Notes: generated by a model not told the origin, from the sequence alone. Shown: positions 45,150 through 58,504, numbered from the stretch's first letter. The stretch is 64,000 nucleotides of DNA from Tetragonia tetragonoides (GCA_038025085.1 CM076144.1:14725501-14789500); one strand, 5' to 3'. Program-made: numbers and translations.

Positions 45150-45825
45150 AGGTCTGGTTTTGCTGTTGTGATGGTGTTATTGCTGGTTCATAGCTACTGT
45201 AATGGTGTTGCTCATAGGTTTTGTACTGCTAATGTTGTTTAGGTGTGAGCTACTGTTTTGTTTGCTATGGGTGTAAGCAGGAGTAGTGTTGGTTGTATTT
45301 TCTTTGGGTGATTTGAGTTATGTTAACTCAATTTTGGCTTGTATTGACATTATGTTGGTGATTAATGAAATCTTTTAGAGATGTGTAATTTGGATCAACT
45401 ATCAGTTTATTTTTTCAATGGAATATAAATTTGGATGAACTGTTGGTTGAGCGGCGTCTGGATTTTTTGCTGCTTCAGTATTTGGTTATGCAGGTTGATA
45501 TATCTACAGAGAAAATGTGGGAAAAATTAACAAAGAAAAGCGCTGGGAAAATGCAACCGCAAAAGCCGCTGTTGCGGAGAGCTGCTTCCAAAAACCGCTG
45601 TTGCGGAGAGCTGCTTACTAAAGCCGCGCTGGCGCTCAGCGGCTTACTTAAGGCGCTATGGCCCACAGCGGCTTTGCCTTTCGCTATAAAAAAAAAAAAA
45701 AAATCGCTTCCAGGCCACAATCCGATCCTACATGGTGTATATGTGGGGAAATAGTTTTGAGCCGAAGCTAATTTGGGAATTAGTTTGTGAATGATGTATA
45801 TTTGAGGAAATCACGCCAACATTGA

Positions 45826-46658
45826 TATTTACAGTATTTTTATTTTTTATTTCACCAAAGGCTAGATACAAATATACAAACACAATTTTTTTCATTTATT
45901 TTTAAATATTTTAATTGAATGAAAATAGGGTAGATTAAGAGATTACCACAATTTACTAAAAATTTGTTAGGCCACCCAAATAATACAAAAGTCTTACAGG
46001 TCATTGATTTACATGGATTGATTTCGTGTAGTAAAGTTTTATTGATTTTGATTCATGTGATATTTGATACTTACGAATAATTTTTTCACTTTCAAGAATA
46101 AAAAAAATAGCGCCATTCAAACCTAATTACTCACTAATTTGTTATTATAGGGAAATTGATAGTGGCAACCATCTCCAGTGTAATTTTGAGCAAAATAGTG
46201 CATGATTAAAGGTTGGGTTAAATCAAGAATTCTTGATGTTTTAATGCTTAAAAGGAAGATCCACCATGGAAAAATGTGTCTTACTAGAAATCATCTTTTT
46301 TAATCTCTTTTTCAATAACACATTTTTCCTATTAAATGTGTCTTATTAAGGGAGGGGTTAAATCCAATATGTAATCCAATATGTTACATGGTTTGTCACA
46401 TTATTCCCTTCAACAGATGTTTATGAATCAACGTTATTTTTCAAGTGGATCCAAAGTAAAATCAGTTAACGTGATAAATGGTTGTGGTCTCAAAGCATCA
46501 GTACATCAAGTAACGATATAATTATATGGCATAAATAAGATTGTCAATTTGTCATGAAATTAAGTTACATGGAAACTGAGATTAGCCCCAGCCAAAGGAA
46601 GAACAGCAACTAAAAGGACCATCTCATTTGTTGACCAAAGTAAGTTTTCACAGCTCAA
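45826..46658. other. Intergenic DNA between the MULE and GEMIN2
   Basis: AT-rich DNA with no gene. It probably contains the GEMIN2 3' UTR and terminator on the minus strand. No repeat boundaries were recognised. Confidence 0.5.
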
Positions 46659-49600
46659 TCATTTTCCTGACTGCCCAAAATATTTCCCTGAGATTGTTGC
46701 CAATACATTCAGCATTACAAGCTCATCGTCGAGTTCAGATTTTCCAGCACGTAACTTAGCACACCTTCGAAGTAGACAACGCAGAGATGCAGAAGTGTCA
46801 GCTTCCAAGGGAGTGTCAATTGCTGCACAGAGCAAAGAGCCAAGCATAGTCATCCTTCGAAATATCGCTTGCACTGTCAAACAAGGTTATGCGTCTTTTC
46901 AGCATTGTGACCCGAGTCACTGGATCCATAGCCAGGACTGCGGATAAAGTTGGACCACCTGATGGCAACTCGAGTGATGCTGAGCTCTCAGAGGAACGGC
47001 TTTTGCGTTCTTGGTGACCAAAAATAATCATTTGTGGGTCGGCAGTCATTGTATCACTGGTATCTGCAAGAACAGATACAACCTGCAGTCAAAGGAGAAA
47101 AATAAGGTTTAATATTTCAGCCCCAGCCCTGATAATTGTAACAAAATTTCAGGAGAGGGCAAATCATTTACCATCCTCAACTCTTCAAAATCCATAACAA
47201 ACTCATCCTCCCATTGCTTCAGTGGGAGAAGGTGTGGAGGGCACTTCTCAATATCAGGAATTGTGGGCATGTAAACACTCTGCTCCTTGTTGAGTTTACT
47301 CTTATCAATCTTGACCACCTTCACTTTCGGAATGTGCGAAGCTTCCCACCTACACAAAAAGGAACTGTCTTCAGTAAATAAGCTCCCTGTATTTGTTTTA
47401 TGATAACGATTCTTCAAGCAACTTTCCATGGTTGAAATTGGTGTGCTTGAATAAAAGGCAGAGAGCACAGAACGCTGATAAATATACTTCCAATAAAAAA
47501 GAGCAAGAGTACACAGACGATGCACTGAGGATCACAGTTATGGATAGATGAGTCAGCAAGCTATGAGAAGTTAGCAAGAGACACATGAAGCAGAGAAGAA
47601 CAAAATGATGCTCGGAACAGAAAATCGACTACGAAGCCTGTGCTCATAACAGAGGCAAGAACTGATATCTTGATTCCACAGGGATGACAGTCTGGAATTT
47701 AAGAAAGATGATAAGGGAAAGATGCAGATACTTGGTATAGTTACACCTTCGCCAACTTGATTCTGACATTTTCCCTACACAACTGCTTCAATCAAGGGGC
47801 AAAAAATCTCCTAGAGCAAGGTGTCCTCAGTCATAAAAGAAATCAAAGCTCCAAATCTTTGCCAATCCAAAATTATGACAGAACATAGAAAGAAATAGAC
47901 GAAATTGGGAAATTACAGTATTCTCTAGGGTTCTAAAACAAAGTGCTCACTGCTCATAAAAAAGCACAGGTTTTCTTCCAAGCCAAATATATAATCTGCA
48001 GTTGAAAAGAAAGATGGTATTGCCATTGCCAGTAAAAGACTAAACGTTAAAGACAGATATTTTGCCCCCTGATAAGAACAGATAAGGCATAACCTTATGT
48101 CTTTGCCTACGTACCCAATGCTGTTGGTATGATGTGACAATGTTACTGCTTTTAGCTGTTGGGTTTAGTTCCGTTTCTTTTCTATATGGTTAGTCTTGGA
48201 TTGTTCGCTTCTGGTGCTAAGAATATGCTTTGTACGAGGGCAGTGGTTTCACAGTGTCTCTCGAAATACCTATCAAATAAAGCGGGCAAACAGTTCGTAT
48301 ATTACAGTTAACAGTTGGTGAAACAGTGCTTTAGCTGAAAGGGAGCTGAAACTTTGAGGCATTTGAAACAAAAGTGTAACTGACAGTTCAAAGACGAGCA
48401 GACTCGCAAATTTACAGAAAATGCTACTGGCATTTTCAATGAATAGAGTTAGTAGTTGAATAGAGCAGGGCATCTCACTGAGAAGAACCATTTTGCTACT
48501 TTCAGATATATTTTGCTATTATGGCTAAAAATGATTTATCAAATCAACAAAAGTCACAAAAACCAATTACTAGATTATGTTTGTTGATTGTTTACTAAGC
48601 CAGGTGTGCAAATATAATGATAGTTGTTTCGAATGACAAAGTTGCTGTAAAGAAAGGATGGAATAGAGAATCATGGTAATGAGTGCTTGATTCTTGAAGA
48701 TTCAAGAATCATGCTACCAACCAAATGCTAAAACCAAATAAGTTCTGACTCCATTCTCCCCAAACATCTCAAAAACACCATTGACTAAATACCCTAAGTT
48801 CTGATCCCAGCCAGTAAAATGGAATGCTTGATCTCTTATTCCTTAATGATTTGAATCAGAGAGTCAGAGGGCTGGGGTCCGAAGGGGAATGAAAACCCTT
48901 CCGTGCTTTTCCCAGGGTTCAAGCCCAAGTGATTAGAGTTCCAATCATTGGAGCACAACACTTGAGAAAATTAATGATCCATATAGATAAAGTGCGCCAA
49001 TACAAAAGAAAGTAAAACAAGACATAAAGTTCACAAACAGAAAAGCCAGCATTGTATGTTTTTTTTATTTCAAGACAATACTTCTTAAATGATCTCCTCC
49101 TGGTTTGGACCCTGAAGTCTAATGTCATTCTGCATCATCAAGTTAATGACTAGTGGCTGTCTTTTTCATTTCCTATTTCCTCTAGGCTTTTGAAAGCTTA
49201 TCTTTCAAACCTTTTTTTTATAACAGGTTTATAACATGATTTATAACATGACTAGTGGTTCTTTTGGTTTCTATGAGTGTTAAATTATAGCATGGTGATA
49301 ACAGCATCAATCAATAAGTCAATAACGTTATGTTTTTGAAAATCAAGTGTTATTAGCAACATTTATGCACAATGCTTGTACCCAGGCCTCCATCTTTTCT
49401 CTTAACCTGTGAAGCAACAAGTAAGCTTAGGCATGAAAAAACTGCAACCCAAATCCCTGACATGTGACTATGTGAGTTCAAGTTTCTAAAGGTGTCAGAA
49501 AATGGTACAGCCGATATATACAGCTACAGAAATTAGACCAACTTGTCTCAAAATGGATTCTGTAAGCACCTCAAATACAATAACCGTGCTTCAACCTCAT

Positions 49601-52600
49601 GAATTAAATGGAATCAAATGTATTTCCCGCTTTTACACAGTTATGTTACGCACTTAGGACACGGCCTTTGATTACAGTTATGCCCAGTCCATAAAACAAT
49701 AATGCAGTCATGCTCACAATTGCGGTCAACTTCACAGTTCACATTATACTTCAAGTTATTTTGCCCTTTGTAAGATCTTTCAGAGATGTGATTCTAACTA
49801 CTTTGTAACTCACAATGAGTTTCAATTCCTAATCATTTCTGAAAGCTAAAATATGAGTTGAATGATCCTGTATATGATATTTGACACTGTCTTCAGGTGT
49901 AGCAGCTTTTGAAAAAGATTGAAATGGTCTGCGCAGGGTGATTATATAAAGTAACATTCATTGACATAGCCCCAAGCTGCTACACTCATATATGAAAGTA
50001 GAGGCTAAAGACTGAAATTTCTTTCAGTGGGAAGAGAATGATTGTGGGCCAATGCTACCCGTTGGAATTCAGGTGAAATCATTTGGGGAATTCAGAATTC
50101 AGGTGAATTTTGGATAAAGCCAACAAGGAAGCTGGAAGCCAGCCCTGATCATGATAGGAACATATTTACATGCAAAGGTCACAAAGAGAAGATCTAAAAA
50201 TGAGAGACATCAAAATCATAAACTGCTCGTAACATATCAACGTAGATGTCAGCCATGAAATTTCAATTGCAGTCAATAAGTATTGAGATAAACATCCACT
50301 GTTTAGAAAAATGGGAAACTACTTACAAGTTCCACTGTTCAAAAAAGTTCAATGTTTTAGCATAAAGGAGGTGTCCATTAAAATAAATTACTAACAGAAT
50401 AATGTCATTAAAAAAAGAATCTTGAGGGGAGAAATGAGAAAGAGCAAGCAAGAAAACATACCTGACACGCCTTAGGTATTCTAAACCATCCTCTGGAGGC
50501 CCAGATTCAAAATCTGGTTCACCTTGAACCCAGAAAGCAGGTCTCTGTATGTTCTCGTATTCATCATCACTCTCTTCGTGTTCACTCAGCTCTCCCACCA
50601 AATCGTCACCATCCTTTTCACTGTTCACACCGAGACAGCTAGTATTCGTGGAACCAATAATTTCTGCATCACAACTCACATTTTCTGAAGATGATTCTCC
50701 TGAAAGGTACCATAAATTTTAGCCAACAGCTCAAGGAATTGGTAAATTATATGTCACAACAGAGAAGTTTTAGGAATGCAGCAGGTAATATCCAATCATT
50801 CAGCAAAAAAGTACTCAAATAATGGAATTCAAGAGCAAACTCAAATCAAATTTCATGTACAACTTTTATTCGATATTACCAACACACAAGTACAACCCAC
50901 AACGAGCAAGAATGCCCATGTACGACACTATATACCAGAGGTATACACAAGTTTAGTTACATGTTCTAAACTATAGGCTAGTGATCAGGATTCAGTGTCA
51001 AATGCTTGGGCTTAGCAATTAGCTATCCTCTTTCTTCAACACCAGAGGTATACACAATATGAACTAGATCTTTACAACTATAGACTAGCTATCAGTAATC
51101 AACATCAATGTAAAGCTTAGGCTTTAGCAATTAGCTTTCCTGTTTCTTCAATAGACAAAAACGTTCTGGTAATTCCATCTTCCCCTTCCAGCAGCCATAC
51201 CTGTGACAGAAGAAATTGATCCATCAAATTGACACGGCAAGACCGAAACATTAAAGACTAGAGCTCAAACAAAGGCATAAAAATGATTTTACCAAAAATT
51301 GGATTCAAAATGCATAAATTATTGAATAAGATCAAGTGTAAAAGAGATTTAAAGTATAATGGGAACAAGTTTACAAGATGTTGCGAGAAAAATTGAAGAC
51401 CATTACAGAACCATAGTAAAAGAAAACAAGCGGGACAGGCAAAGTTGGGACGTGGGACAGTGTGAGGTGAAAGAAAACAAGCTTACAAGCACTCAATTCT
51501 ATGAAAAACATATTCAACTACAAAGTGGGAGGCATAAGGACAGGGAGATGAAAAGGATGAGGAAATACTATTAGTAAGTACTCAGGAAGGACAGAATGTT
51601 GGAATCGGAACCAAGTGTCCATGAGACTGAGACCAATGGAGTACATAGGGAAGAACAAATGTCACAAGATTAAAAGCCTGACCCCTCAAATCTGAAATTC
51701 ATATAGTGAAATGGAGCCCTTTTCCTCTTAATTAAGTAGAAACTTCTGAGACATTGTCTTTGTTAATTTAAAGAGCTCTGAATCAAGCTGGAAACATTTC
51801 AATACAATTTTTGAGGAAGTTACAGAAAAATAATTATGTTCGAAAATAAAGATTTCAGACACAATAACAGAGAGTAGAAAGGGCAAGCCAAAGCTAGATA
51901 CAAGTAACCTCCATTCATATAGAAGCTAGATACTACTGATATTTAGCTACTGTGACGTAATGCTGTTTTTGCAGTTCTCTCATCTTGCTGGCTAAAGAGG
52001 AATGCCAGAATTTTCTCTAGAGGTTCCCTACCCCTTGAGATCCTGTGGGATAGACTGACTTATTTAGCGAAAGAGCTTTTAGGAGTTATTTGATAACTGA
52101 GCTTCAAAATAACTGGCATAACATGTTGTAATCTCTTAAGGAGGACAACCTGTCCTCCGTGGCAGACTTCTTAATACAATTACTTCTATCTATAAAAAGA
52201 ATCATTGATAACAGCATAATACTTGTGACTAGCGAAGAAAGTTTAAAGAAATTACTCAAACAATCCAGAACAATTAGGTTTTGAATAGTACGAAATCCAT
52301 TCTACTGCCTAGATCAGTAGAACTGCAGTCTGGAGTCAAATTAGAAGTTAGGATCCCATAAGCAAACAGTTTTCTACAGAGAATTATGAATCTCTTGATT
52401 TTCATCAACTCAATAATCAAAGAAGGCAGAAATGTAGTGGAAGGTCATAACATCATTCAAATGATACTGAAATGTACCAAGTATCTTCGGAGTACTTATA
52501 TAACTAAATGTAATGGACAATGGCAATAAAGACAACAACACTATCCACAAGAAATAAGATATTGGTGCTAGTATAAGAACTTGTCCAACATGAAGCTATT

Positions 52601-54430
52601 TCTGAAAGTTCCAATAACCTAAAGTATCTATAGCAGGCTATATCTGGCCATCCAATTCCAACATCAAATTAAGCTAGCCATTTTAACATCTACAGCATAC
52701 ACACTCAACCATATCAGTATGTATTTTTCTTGCTCTAACAACATCATTCATCCAAGAAGCAAATATTCAGGGAGTACATGTTTCATTTTTGAGGGTAGGG
52801 ATACATTGACCACTTAATCCACACATAATCTCCATCCTTCACCTGTAGTCACATAGCAGTTAAGCATCTAACAGGGCAATGATACATAGTTGCATTACCA
52901 ACCATTGCTTGTGAATCTTTCTTAGACAACTAAAACTTTAACAAACACCCAACCATGCTATCGAACCTAAAATGCAAAGAGTAGCATAAATCTTGCAAGA
53001 AACTCAAATAAATAAGCAGTGTCAAACAGCATGAACTAGATTAAAGAAAGCAAATTCAGATCACTTGATGCATTGCCAATTAATGGAATTGTAAAGCAAC
53101 AGAATTATCCAAACAGATAGCACAAAATCTACTTTTGAAACATCCACGGAAAGATGCAATAGAACAGCTTTCAAAAGATTGATTTAAGAAAATCACAAAC
53201 TGAATATATTAAACAGGCAACACAGCACATACCCAGAATTTCATGAGCAGTGTAGTCCCTCATCTGAGCAGCTTGACGGCGATCCCCATGCTTGTTATTA
53301 TGCCTAAAACTCCCCAGTTCATCATACTCTCTCTTCACAGTTTCTCCCAAACCACAGTATATCTCTTGCCAGAACTTCTTCTGCCCTTTAACATTCACAT
53401 ACCTCAAAACCTCCAGCTCTTTCCTTGAGTACACAAACTTTCTTATCCCACCATTTGAACCTCCACGAGCACCACCAATAAAACTAGAATTACCCTTTTT
53501 ACCCCTTCTTTTATTGTTCTTCCCATCATTCTTCCAAACATCAACTAAAGCTGTTTCATCAATCACCTCAATCTTCAATGAACAAGTCATAGCTTTCCCT
53601 TTAAAATTCTCACCATCACTCTTCACCAATTTGTTCAAGAAACCACCAAAATTCTCATTCTTTTCATATCCCACAAGTTCATGGTTAGCAACAATAGTCA
53701 TCAACTTAACAGAAGTACCATTTACCTTATTCGTATAATCAGCATCACCAGATTGTTTCTCCAAACATTCACCAACTTTTGGGTCACTTTTCTCAGAATT
53801 CCTCTCATTCTTTATCTCCAACTCAAACCCAACAATTTGGGTCTCATTCTTTTCATTCTTACAAGACACACCCAAATCCAAACCCTCAACTTTTGACCCA
53901 TTAACACATTCAACACTTCCCTCATTTCTCTCCAATTCACTACCAATAAACCCACTTTCAGTATCATCAAGACTCAAATTTTCATCTGAATGTCGACCCA
54001 ATTCAGAACTACCTACAAGAACTTCAACACTAGCCTCATTTCTCTCCCTTTCACATCCAAGAAACCCACTTTTACCATCATCAAGACTCAAAGTTTCATC
54101 AGAAACTAGACCCAATTCAGAATTACCTCCAAGAACTTCAATTCCAGCCTCATCAACAGCAGAAGATTTGTGGGTTTCAGAGGAATTTTGTTTCTCCACC
54201 TTGGGTTTTTTGGGGGAGCAAATGGGAAGTTGCTCAATGGGAAAGACAGGTTCTTGGGTTTCATCAATGAGAGGTTCTTGGGATTGAAGTTTATGAGGAG
54301 AAGAGATAGGAGAGAGAGTGAGAGATGGTTGGTGATTAGTATTGTTGTGGTCATCGTTGTTTGTGCTGGTGATTCTTCGTTTGAGGGAAAGGGGAGAAGT
54401 TTCAGATGGTGATGGGAGTTCTTCTGCCAT
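46659..54430 (-). CDS. GEMIN2: GEMIN2 (SMN-interacting protein 1), four coding exons, last exon frameshifted
   Basis: Exons 53233-54430, 50462-50699, 47172-47349 and 46659-47082 join in phase with GT-AG introns. The first ATG in good context is at 54430 (MAEELPSPSE). Residues 1-330 are low-complexity and acidic; then come FVYSRKELEVLRYVNVKGQK and QAAQMRDYTAHEILG. The GEMIN2 core starts FWVQGEPDFESGPPEDGLEY, LRRVRWEASHIPKVKVVKID, and ends with a helical domain. Known: GEMIN2 holds the five-Sm intermediate during snRNP assembly, and the Arabidopsis gene affects alternative splicing and clock temperature responses. Odd: in exon 4 the frame ends at TGA 46816 after WLFALC, while the conserved continuation AAIDTPLEADTSASLRCLLR runs in another frame to 46659. 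Adding two bases would restore it; human GEMIN2 (WLYALLACLEKPL) aligns across the junction without a gap. Confidence 0.88.
47350..50461 (-). other. GEMIN2 intron 3
   Basis: A 3.1-kb intron with donor CAG/GTATGT at 50461 and acceptor TGTGTAG at 47350. AT-rich, with no exon or well-defined transposon recognised. A weak plus-strand B-box-like GGGTTCAAGCCC lies near 48915. Confidence 0.6.
50935..51150. repeat. ~105-bp tandem duplication in GEMIN2 intron 2
   Basis: Two adjacent diverged copies share CCAGAGGTATACACAA, CTATAG.CTAG and TTAGCAATTAGCT.TCCT in the same order, at about 50936-51042 and 51043-51150. The right copy overlaps a coding-like stretch at 51117-51200 on the minus strand. Confidence 0.6.
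51117..51200 (-). other. Candidate alternative terminal exon in GEMIN2 intron 2
   Basis: After acceptor-like TTCTGTCACAG the minus strand reads VWLLEGEDGITRTFLSIEET and GKLIAKA then a stop, in phase 0. Spliced to GEMIN2 exon 1 the phase would be 1 and give a different short tail. It could be an alternative last exon or a remnant of another gene. I do not recognise it. Confidence 0.2.
51960..52200 (+). mobile_element. LINE 3' fragment, plus strand, in GEMIN2 intron 2
   Basis: Sequence like the ORF2 end of other LINE tails here (ATGCCAGAATTTTCTCTAGA, then TGGGATAGACTGACTTATTT) is followed by GGAGGACAACCTGTCCTCC and a tail TCTATCTATAAAAAG. It is antisense to GEMIN2. No target duplication was confirmed. 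Confidence 0.55.
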
Positions 54431-54441
54431 GGTTGCTGTGT

Positions 54442-54442
<1 letters not shown>

Positions 54443-54476
<34 letters not shown>
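54443..54476. repeat. (GA)n microsatellite in the GEMIN2 leader
   Basis: An unbroken GA run of about 34 bp lies 13 bp upstream of the GEMIN2 ATG, so the transcript carries a CU-rich leader. Such runs are common in plant 5' UTRs and vary in length. Confidence 0.9.
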
Positions 54477-54478
<2 letters not shown>

Positions 54479-54559
54479 AAGTGTAGGCAAGAGTAGAATT
54501 TGAAGGCTGAATGTCAGTGAGAGAAGGGGTTTATGTTTGAAGTTTTAAGGATGAATGAA

Positions 54560-55337
54560 CAGTGATATGGGTATTTATAATGTGGGTCGGGTTGGATTTG
54601 CTTACGTTTTTTTCCTTGCAATTTATAATAAGTAAGCAAATGCATGTTTTATTTTCTATTTGGTAATTCGTTTCTTTTTTGCTATTCGTGTAAAACATGT
54701 ATTTGCTTTCTTAATTAATTAAATGCATATTCTACACCAAATGAGTATTGTACTTATTAAAATAGTAAGGTGTTGATTTAGCTCACTCAACATTTATATT
54801 TTCTTTCAAACTTAAGATGTTAGGTGTTTCCAAAAAGACGGTTGTTAAGATGAGGTAAGGGAAATTTCGTTTGTACGATTATGTCCCCATGAAATAAAAA
54901 GTGTTTCTATTGTACCACTAGGTGAGATAACAAGTTAACAATGACCATTAATATAAATAATTTACAGTTGGAAACTATACAAGCAAATAAAAAATTTAAA
55001 CAAGAACCAATAAAACGTAAAAGTGATGATATAGTATTATAAAAAGTCCAAAACAAAATATGCAACAACAATCTATCGGTACTGTATATATAGGCTCTTA
55101 TCTTTTCAGTTCTTGGTGGTGTTGTAAGCCATCAGGCCCATCAATAATGTTGTAGTTTAGTCATACATGTCATTCGGTGTCGGAGTGTTTAAGTCACTCT
55201 CCATTTTTTCAATGTGCATTAGCTTGGATAACTTACAAAAATAGAACAACAATGGCTTATATAGCCAAATTTCAACGTTAAGGGTTGAAACGACTAAAGC
55301 ATGTAAGGGTTTTTACAACAATTTATACAGTACAATC
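54560..55337. other. GEMIN2 upstream intergenic DNA
   Basis: AT-rich DNA upstream of GEMIN2. The promoter should lie in the first few hundred bases, but no TATA box or other element could be fixed with confidence. Confidence 0.4.
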
Positions 55338-55676
55338 TGTTGGTGAATGCAGGATCCTCACCTTAAAGGGACGAAGAGTAAAGAGTTAATATAGGGTGGG
55401 AGAGGGGAGAAACTATAAATTTGGGAAAATATTGGTGATACCACGTACTATATGAAGTTGGAAAGAAAGAAATGCAAATGTAATTTAATATATTCATGTA
55501 TTTTATTCTTCTATAACCTTTTGTAATCTTCTGTAATCTCTTGTAATTTTCTGTAATCTCTTGCAATCTTTTTCTTTTATGTCTCTCACTTCCTTGTATA
55601 AATACACACATGTATATGTGAAATAGAGATTAAGAAATTCCATTCATACATTTTTACACAACCGTACTGTTAACAG
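55338..55676 (+). mobile_element. Possible solo LTR (Copia-like)
   Basis: The stretch begins TGTTGGTGAATGCAGG and ends TTAACA, so the ends are TG...CA. It contains direct repeats of CTTCTGTAATCTCTTGTAAT and a TATA-like TGTATAAATACACAC about 80 bp from the end, as in Copia LTRs. The flanking 5 bp (CAATC and GCAAT) do not match, so this is a weak call. Confidence 0.35.
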
Positions 55677-56134
55677 CAATGTGATGTCATGTATGCTTTA
55701 GACAAAATATTCAAAGTTTAGAGATATATCGTACATTTTCAAAGTTAGTTATATCTCATATGCATTTTATTAAAGTTCAGGGACGCGCCATGAAATTTCT
55801 CGAAAAAAAAAACCTCCACCCCTAACAAAGTTGCCATTAATTTTTTTTTTTTTCTTCTTTTTGGACAATATAGGAGATGAACACAAAGCCAAAACCACAA
55901 AAGGAAAAACAAAAAAAAAGTAAAAATACTTAACACCGCTAGTACTTCTCGTTGTTCCAGTGAGCCTAGTGGGCTGATTCAACAACTTATTCTAGTGTAG
56001 CTTCCGACAATGTATATGGTCCTAAATGATGGACCAAAACCCAGCATTGGTCCCGAAAGGGCGTTGATTATAGTAGTCAAGATTTTCCCCATAGTCCAGC
56101 CCAAAGATGCCACAATATCTTCTTCTTTTTTTTT

Positions 56135-56180
<46 letters not shown>

Positions 56181-56237
56181 CTGTAAGGACGCATGCAATA
56201 GCTTGCAAATAACACGCGCCGGGCAAGACAACCTATC
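55677..56237. other. Intergenic DNA with a long poly(T) tract
   Basis: A T-rich run of about 65 bp at 56115-56180, broken only by two C's, may be the poly(A) tail of a minus-strand retroposon whose body would lie to its right, disrupted by the hAT element. No gene seen. Confidence 0.4.
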
Positions 56238-58473
56238 TAGGGATGTAAATGGATTGGATTCGGGTCGGATGGACCATCATCTGCTCCATCCGCGAAATCC
56301 ATCCGCTCCATCCATCACCCGCGAACCATCCAATCCTAATCCGCTCCATCCGTCATCCGCGGTTTAAACGGATGGATCGGGTGATAAACAGTTTAGTTAT
56401 GTTTGATTTTAATACTCCTGTTTTTCAATTTATTCACAATACTGTTTATGAAATGGTGGATTTATGAAATGCTGTTTCAAGAGCTTTCTTACCAGCAACA
56501 ATGCAATACCTCAAACAATCATCAAGCCTACGATCATTTTTGCCATCAATATAACCCTCAAAAGAGAAATTCCTGATCTGCCCAGCAAACCTAGTGGGGA
56601 ACTTAGAGGCATCAAATCTATCAATGGGTGGATGCATGCAATACTGTTTCGCTCGCTTAATTAAAGCTTCATACAAACCAAATATGAAAAAGGTATTATA
56701 CATAAAATCCAAATCACACAAAACAACAATTTAAAATATTTTCTCACATCACGAATGTCAAATAACTAGCCTACTGACTACTAATCTATTACATCAAGTA
56801 GACAGTGGACTCAATTTTTCAATTTGTCTGACTCTTCACAAATCCACCATCTCTTCATCTGTATCCTATTAGTATAGGGGGAAATTAAAGAGTTAGAAAC
56901 TTACATCTATAAAAATAAAAAATGATAAAAGAAAAAAATCAAAGGAACATTACCGTAGTCAAGTCAACAATGTCACTAGTGTTGCTAGCACCGCTACTTG
57001 CCTCAAATCCATCAACCACCATGATAACACAGAGGCAATCTAAATTTCATTTATAATAAACAAGTAAGTTCTATGAAATCAAAATCAAATATCACCAACT
57101 ATATAAATCAAAAATCACCAACTACATAAATCAAAAACCAGATATAAAACAAGAACTAAACTACTAAAATATAAAATCAGAAATTATAGTATAAGAGAAC
57201 TAAAATATAAAATCAGAAATTTGTGGATCTGTACATATGCATTCAGATTGGTGATTCCTCTGTTGATACAAACCCCCAAAGACTACATAAATCAAAAATC
57301 ACCAACTACATAAATCAATCTGATTCCTCTGTTGATACAAACCCCCAAAGACTCACCTATATTAGACTATCAACCCAACTTGCACCTTTCACCACAATAC
57401 AGCTCAATATTAAATTTCTCAATTTTCAGCTCACAGATCCACAAATTTCAACAACCAAAACCTAAATCGTTCGATTTTGACATATAATCAACCAAAACCA
57501 ATTCAGAACAAGCAATTCGTCTGAGAACCACCAAACATTTATAACAACCAATTCAGAACAAGCACACAATTCAATAACCAAAACCTAAATCGTTCGATTT
57601 CGACATATAATCAACCCAGACCGAATGCCATAAATAGATATGAAGAATCTTACCAGCAGGAATTCGTCTGAGAACCACCAAACCAACACTCAGTTAAGAG
57701 AATTTGTCGAAATCAAGAAACCAATGATACCTAGTACAACCCAAAAAGACATTAGGCACATCTCAAGAGAACTAGCACCTTCTAACCAGAATTTGGCGAA
57801 ATTAATGGCACCCACTACAATTCGGATAGCAATAGGAGTAGTGAAGGGAGCATATATAAAAGCACAACCAAAGTGATCGGTGTCGGTGCTGTGGTTTTAA
57901 AACACAGAATAATACACCTATAATGACCAAATCAGAAACCCCAACCTCTGAAGAAAAACCCATAATTCAAACTCAAATTTACAATTCAGAAACGAAACCA
58001 TAATATTCAATATAACTAAACCAAATCAATTTGATCCGAAAAACGCAACCAAAACCTTCGATCTATAATTTCGCAACAAAATAGCTGGGCATATCTCATA
58101 AAATTAAGAAAAACGAAAGCATTCGAACCTTTATCAAAATCACAAATTAGAACTAGAAGGATTCAATAAACTCAAATCAATTACAGAACATCAAAACCCT
58201 AATGCTAATTTCACGACATTGCTAGAACGATCCAACAACTACAGACGATTCGAACAACCGAAGAGAAAGAAATAGGAAGAGGAGAGAGAGTATACCGTAG
58301 AACTGTACTCCGGCGAGTCGACGACAGGCGGCTGGCTGCTGAACTCCGGCGACAGTTAGAGAGTGGGAGATGGGAGTGACTGAGTCTGGTTCGAGAGAAG
58401 AAGAGAGAGAAAGAGTGAAAGTAGAAGTAGCGTTATTTAGGATTTTAGGGTTAGGCGTCTGATAAATTTGTAT

Positions 58474-58504
<31 letters not shown>

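Larger units (their letters stand above)
40883..45816 (+). mobile_element. Autonomous-type Mutator-like element carrying a plant-mobile-domain gene
   Basis: A 4934-bp element. The ends (TGATTTCCTCAAATATA inward from 40886 and its complement before 45816) belong to inverted repeats of about 165 bp that agree closely. Outside each end is the same 9 bp, CAACATTGA (40874-40882 and 45817-45825), the expected MULE target duplication. Inside are GC-rich subterminal motifs (AGCCGCTGTGGGCCACAGCG), a leader exon ending near 41368 at AAAG/GTAATTC, a transposase gene and a PMD gene. The near-identical ends and perfect duplication point to a fairly recent insertion. Confidence 0.92.

Noticed and set aside
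53292..53896. Plus-strand frames opposite GEMIN2 exon 1
   Set aside because: They are Phe/Leu/Pro-rich shadows of the real minus-strand exon and lack independent support.
56115..56180. Long lysine-rich open frames across the poly(T) tract
   Set aside because: They are homopolymer translations (poly-A read as Lys, poly-T as Phe) with no protein character beyond the run.
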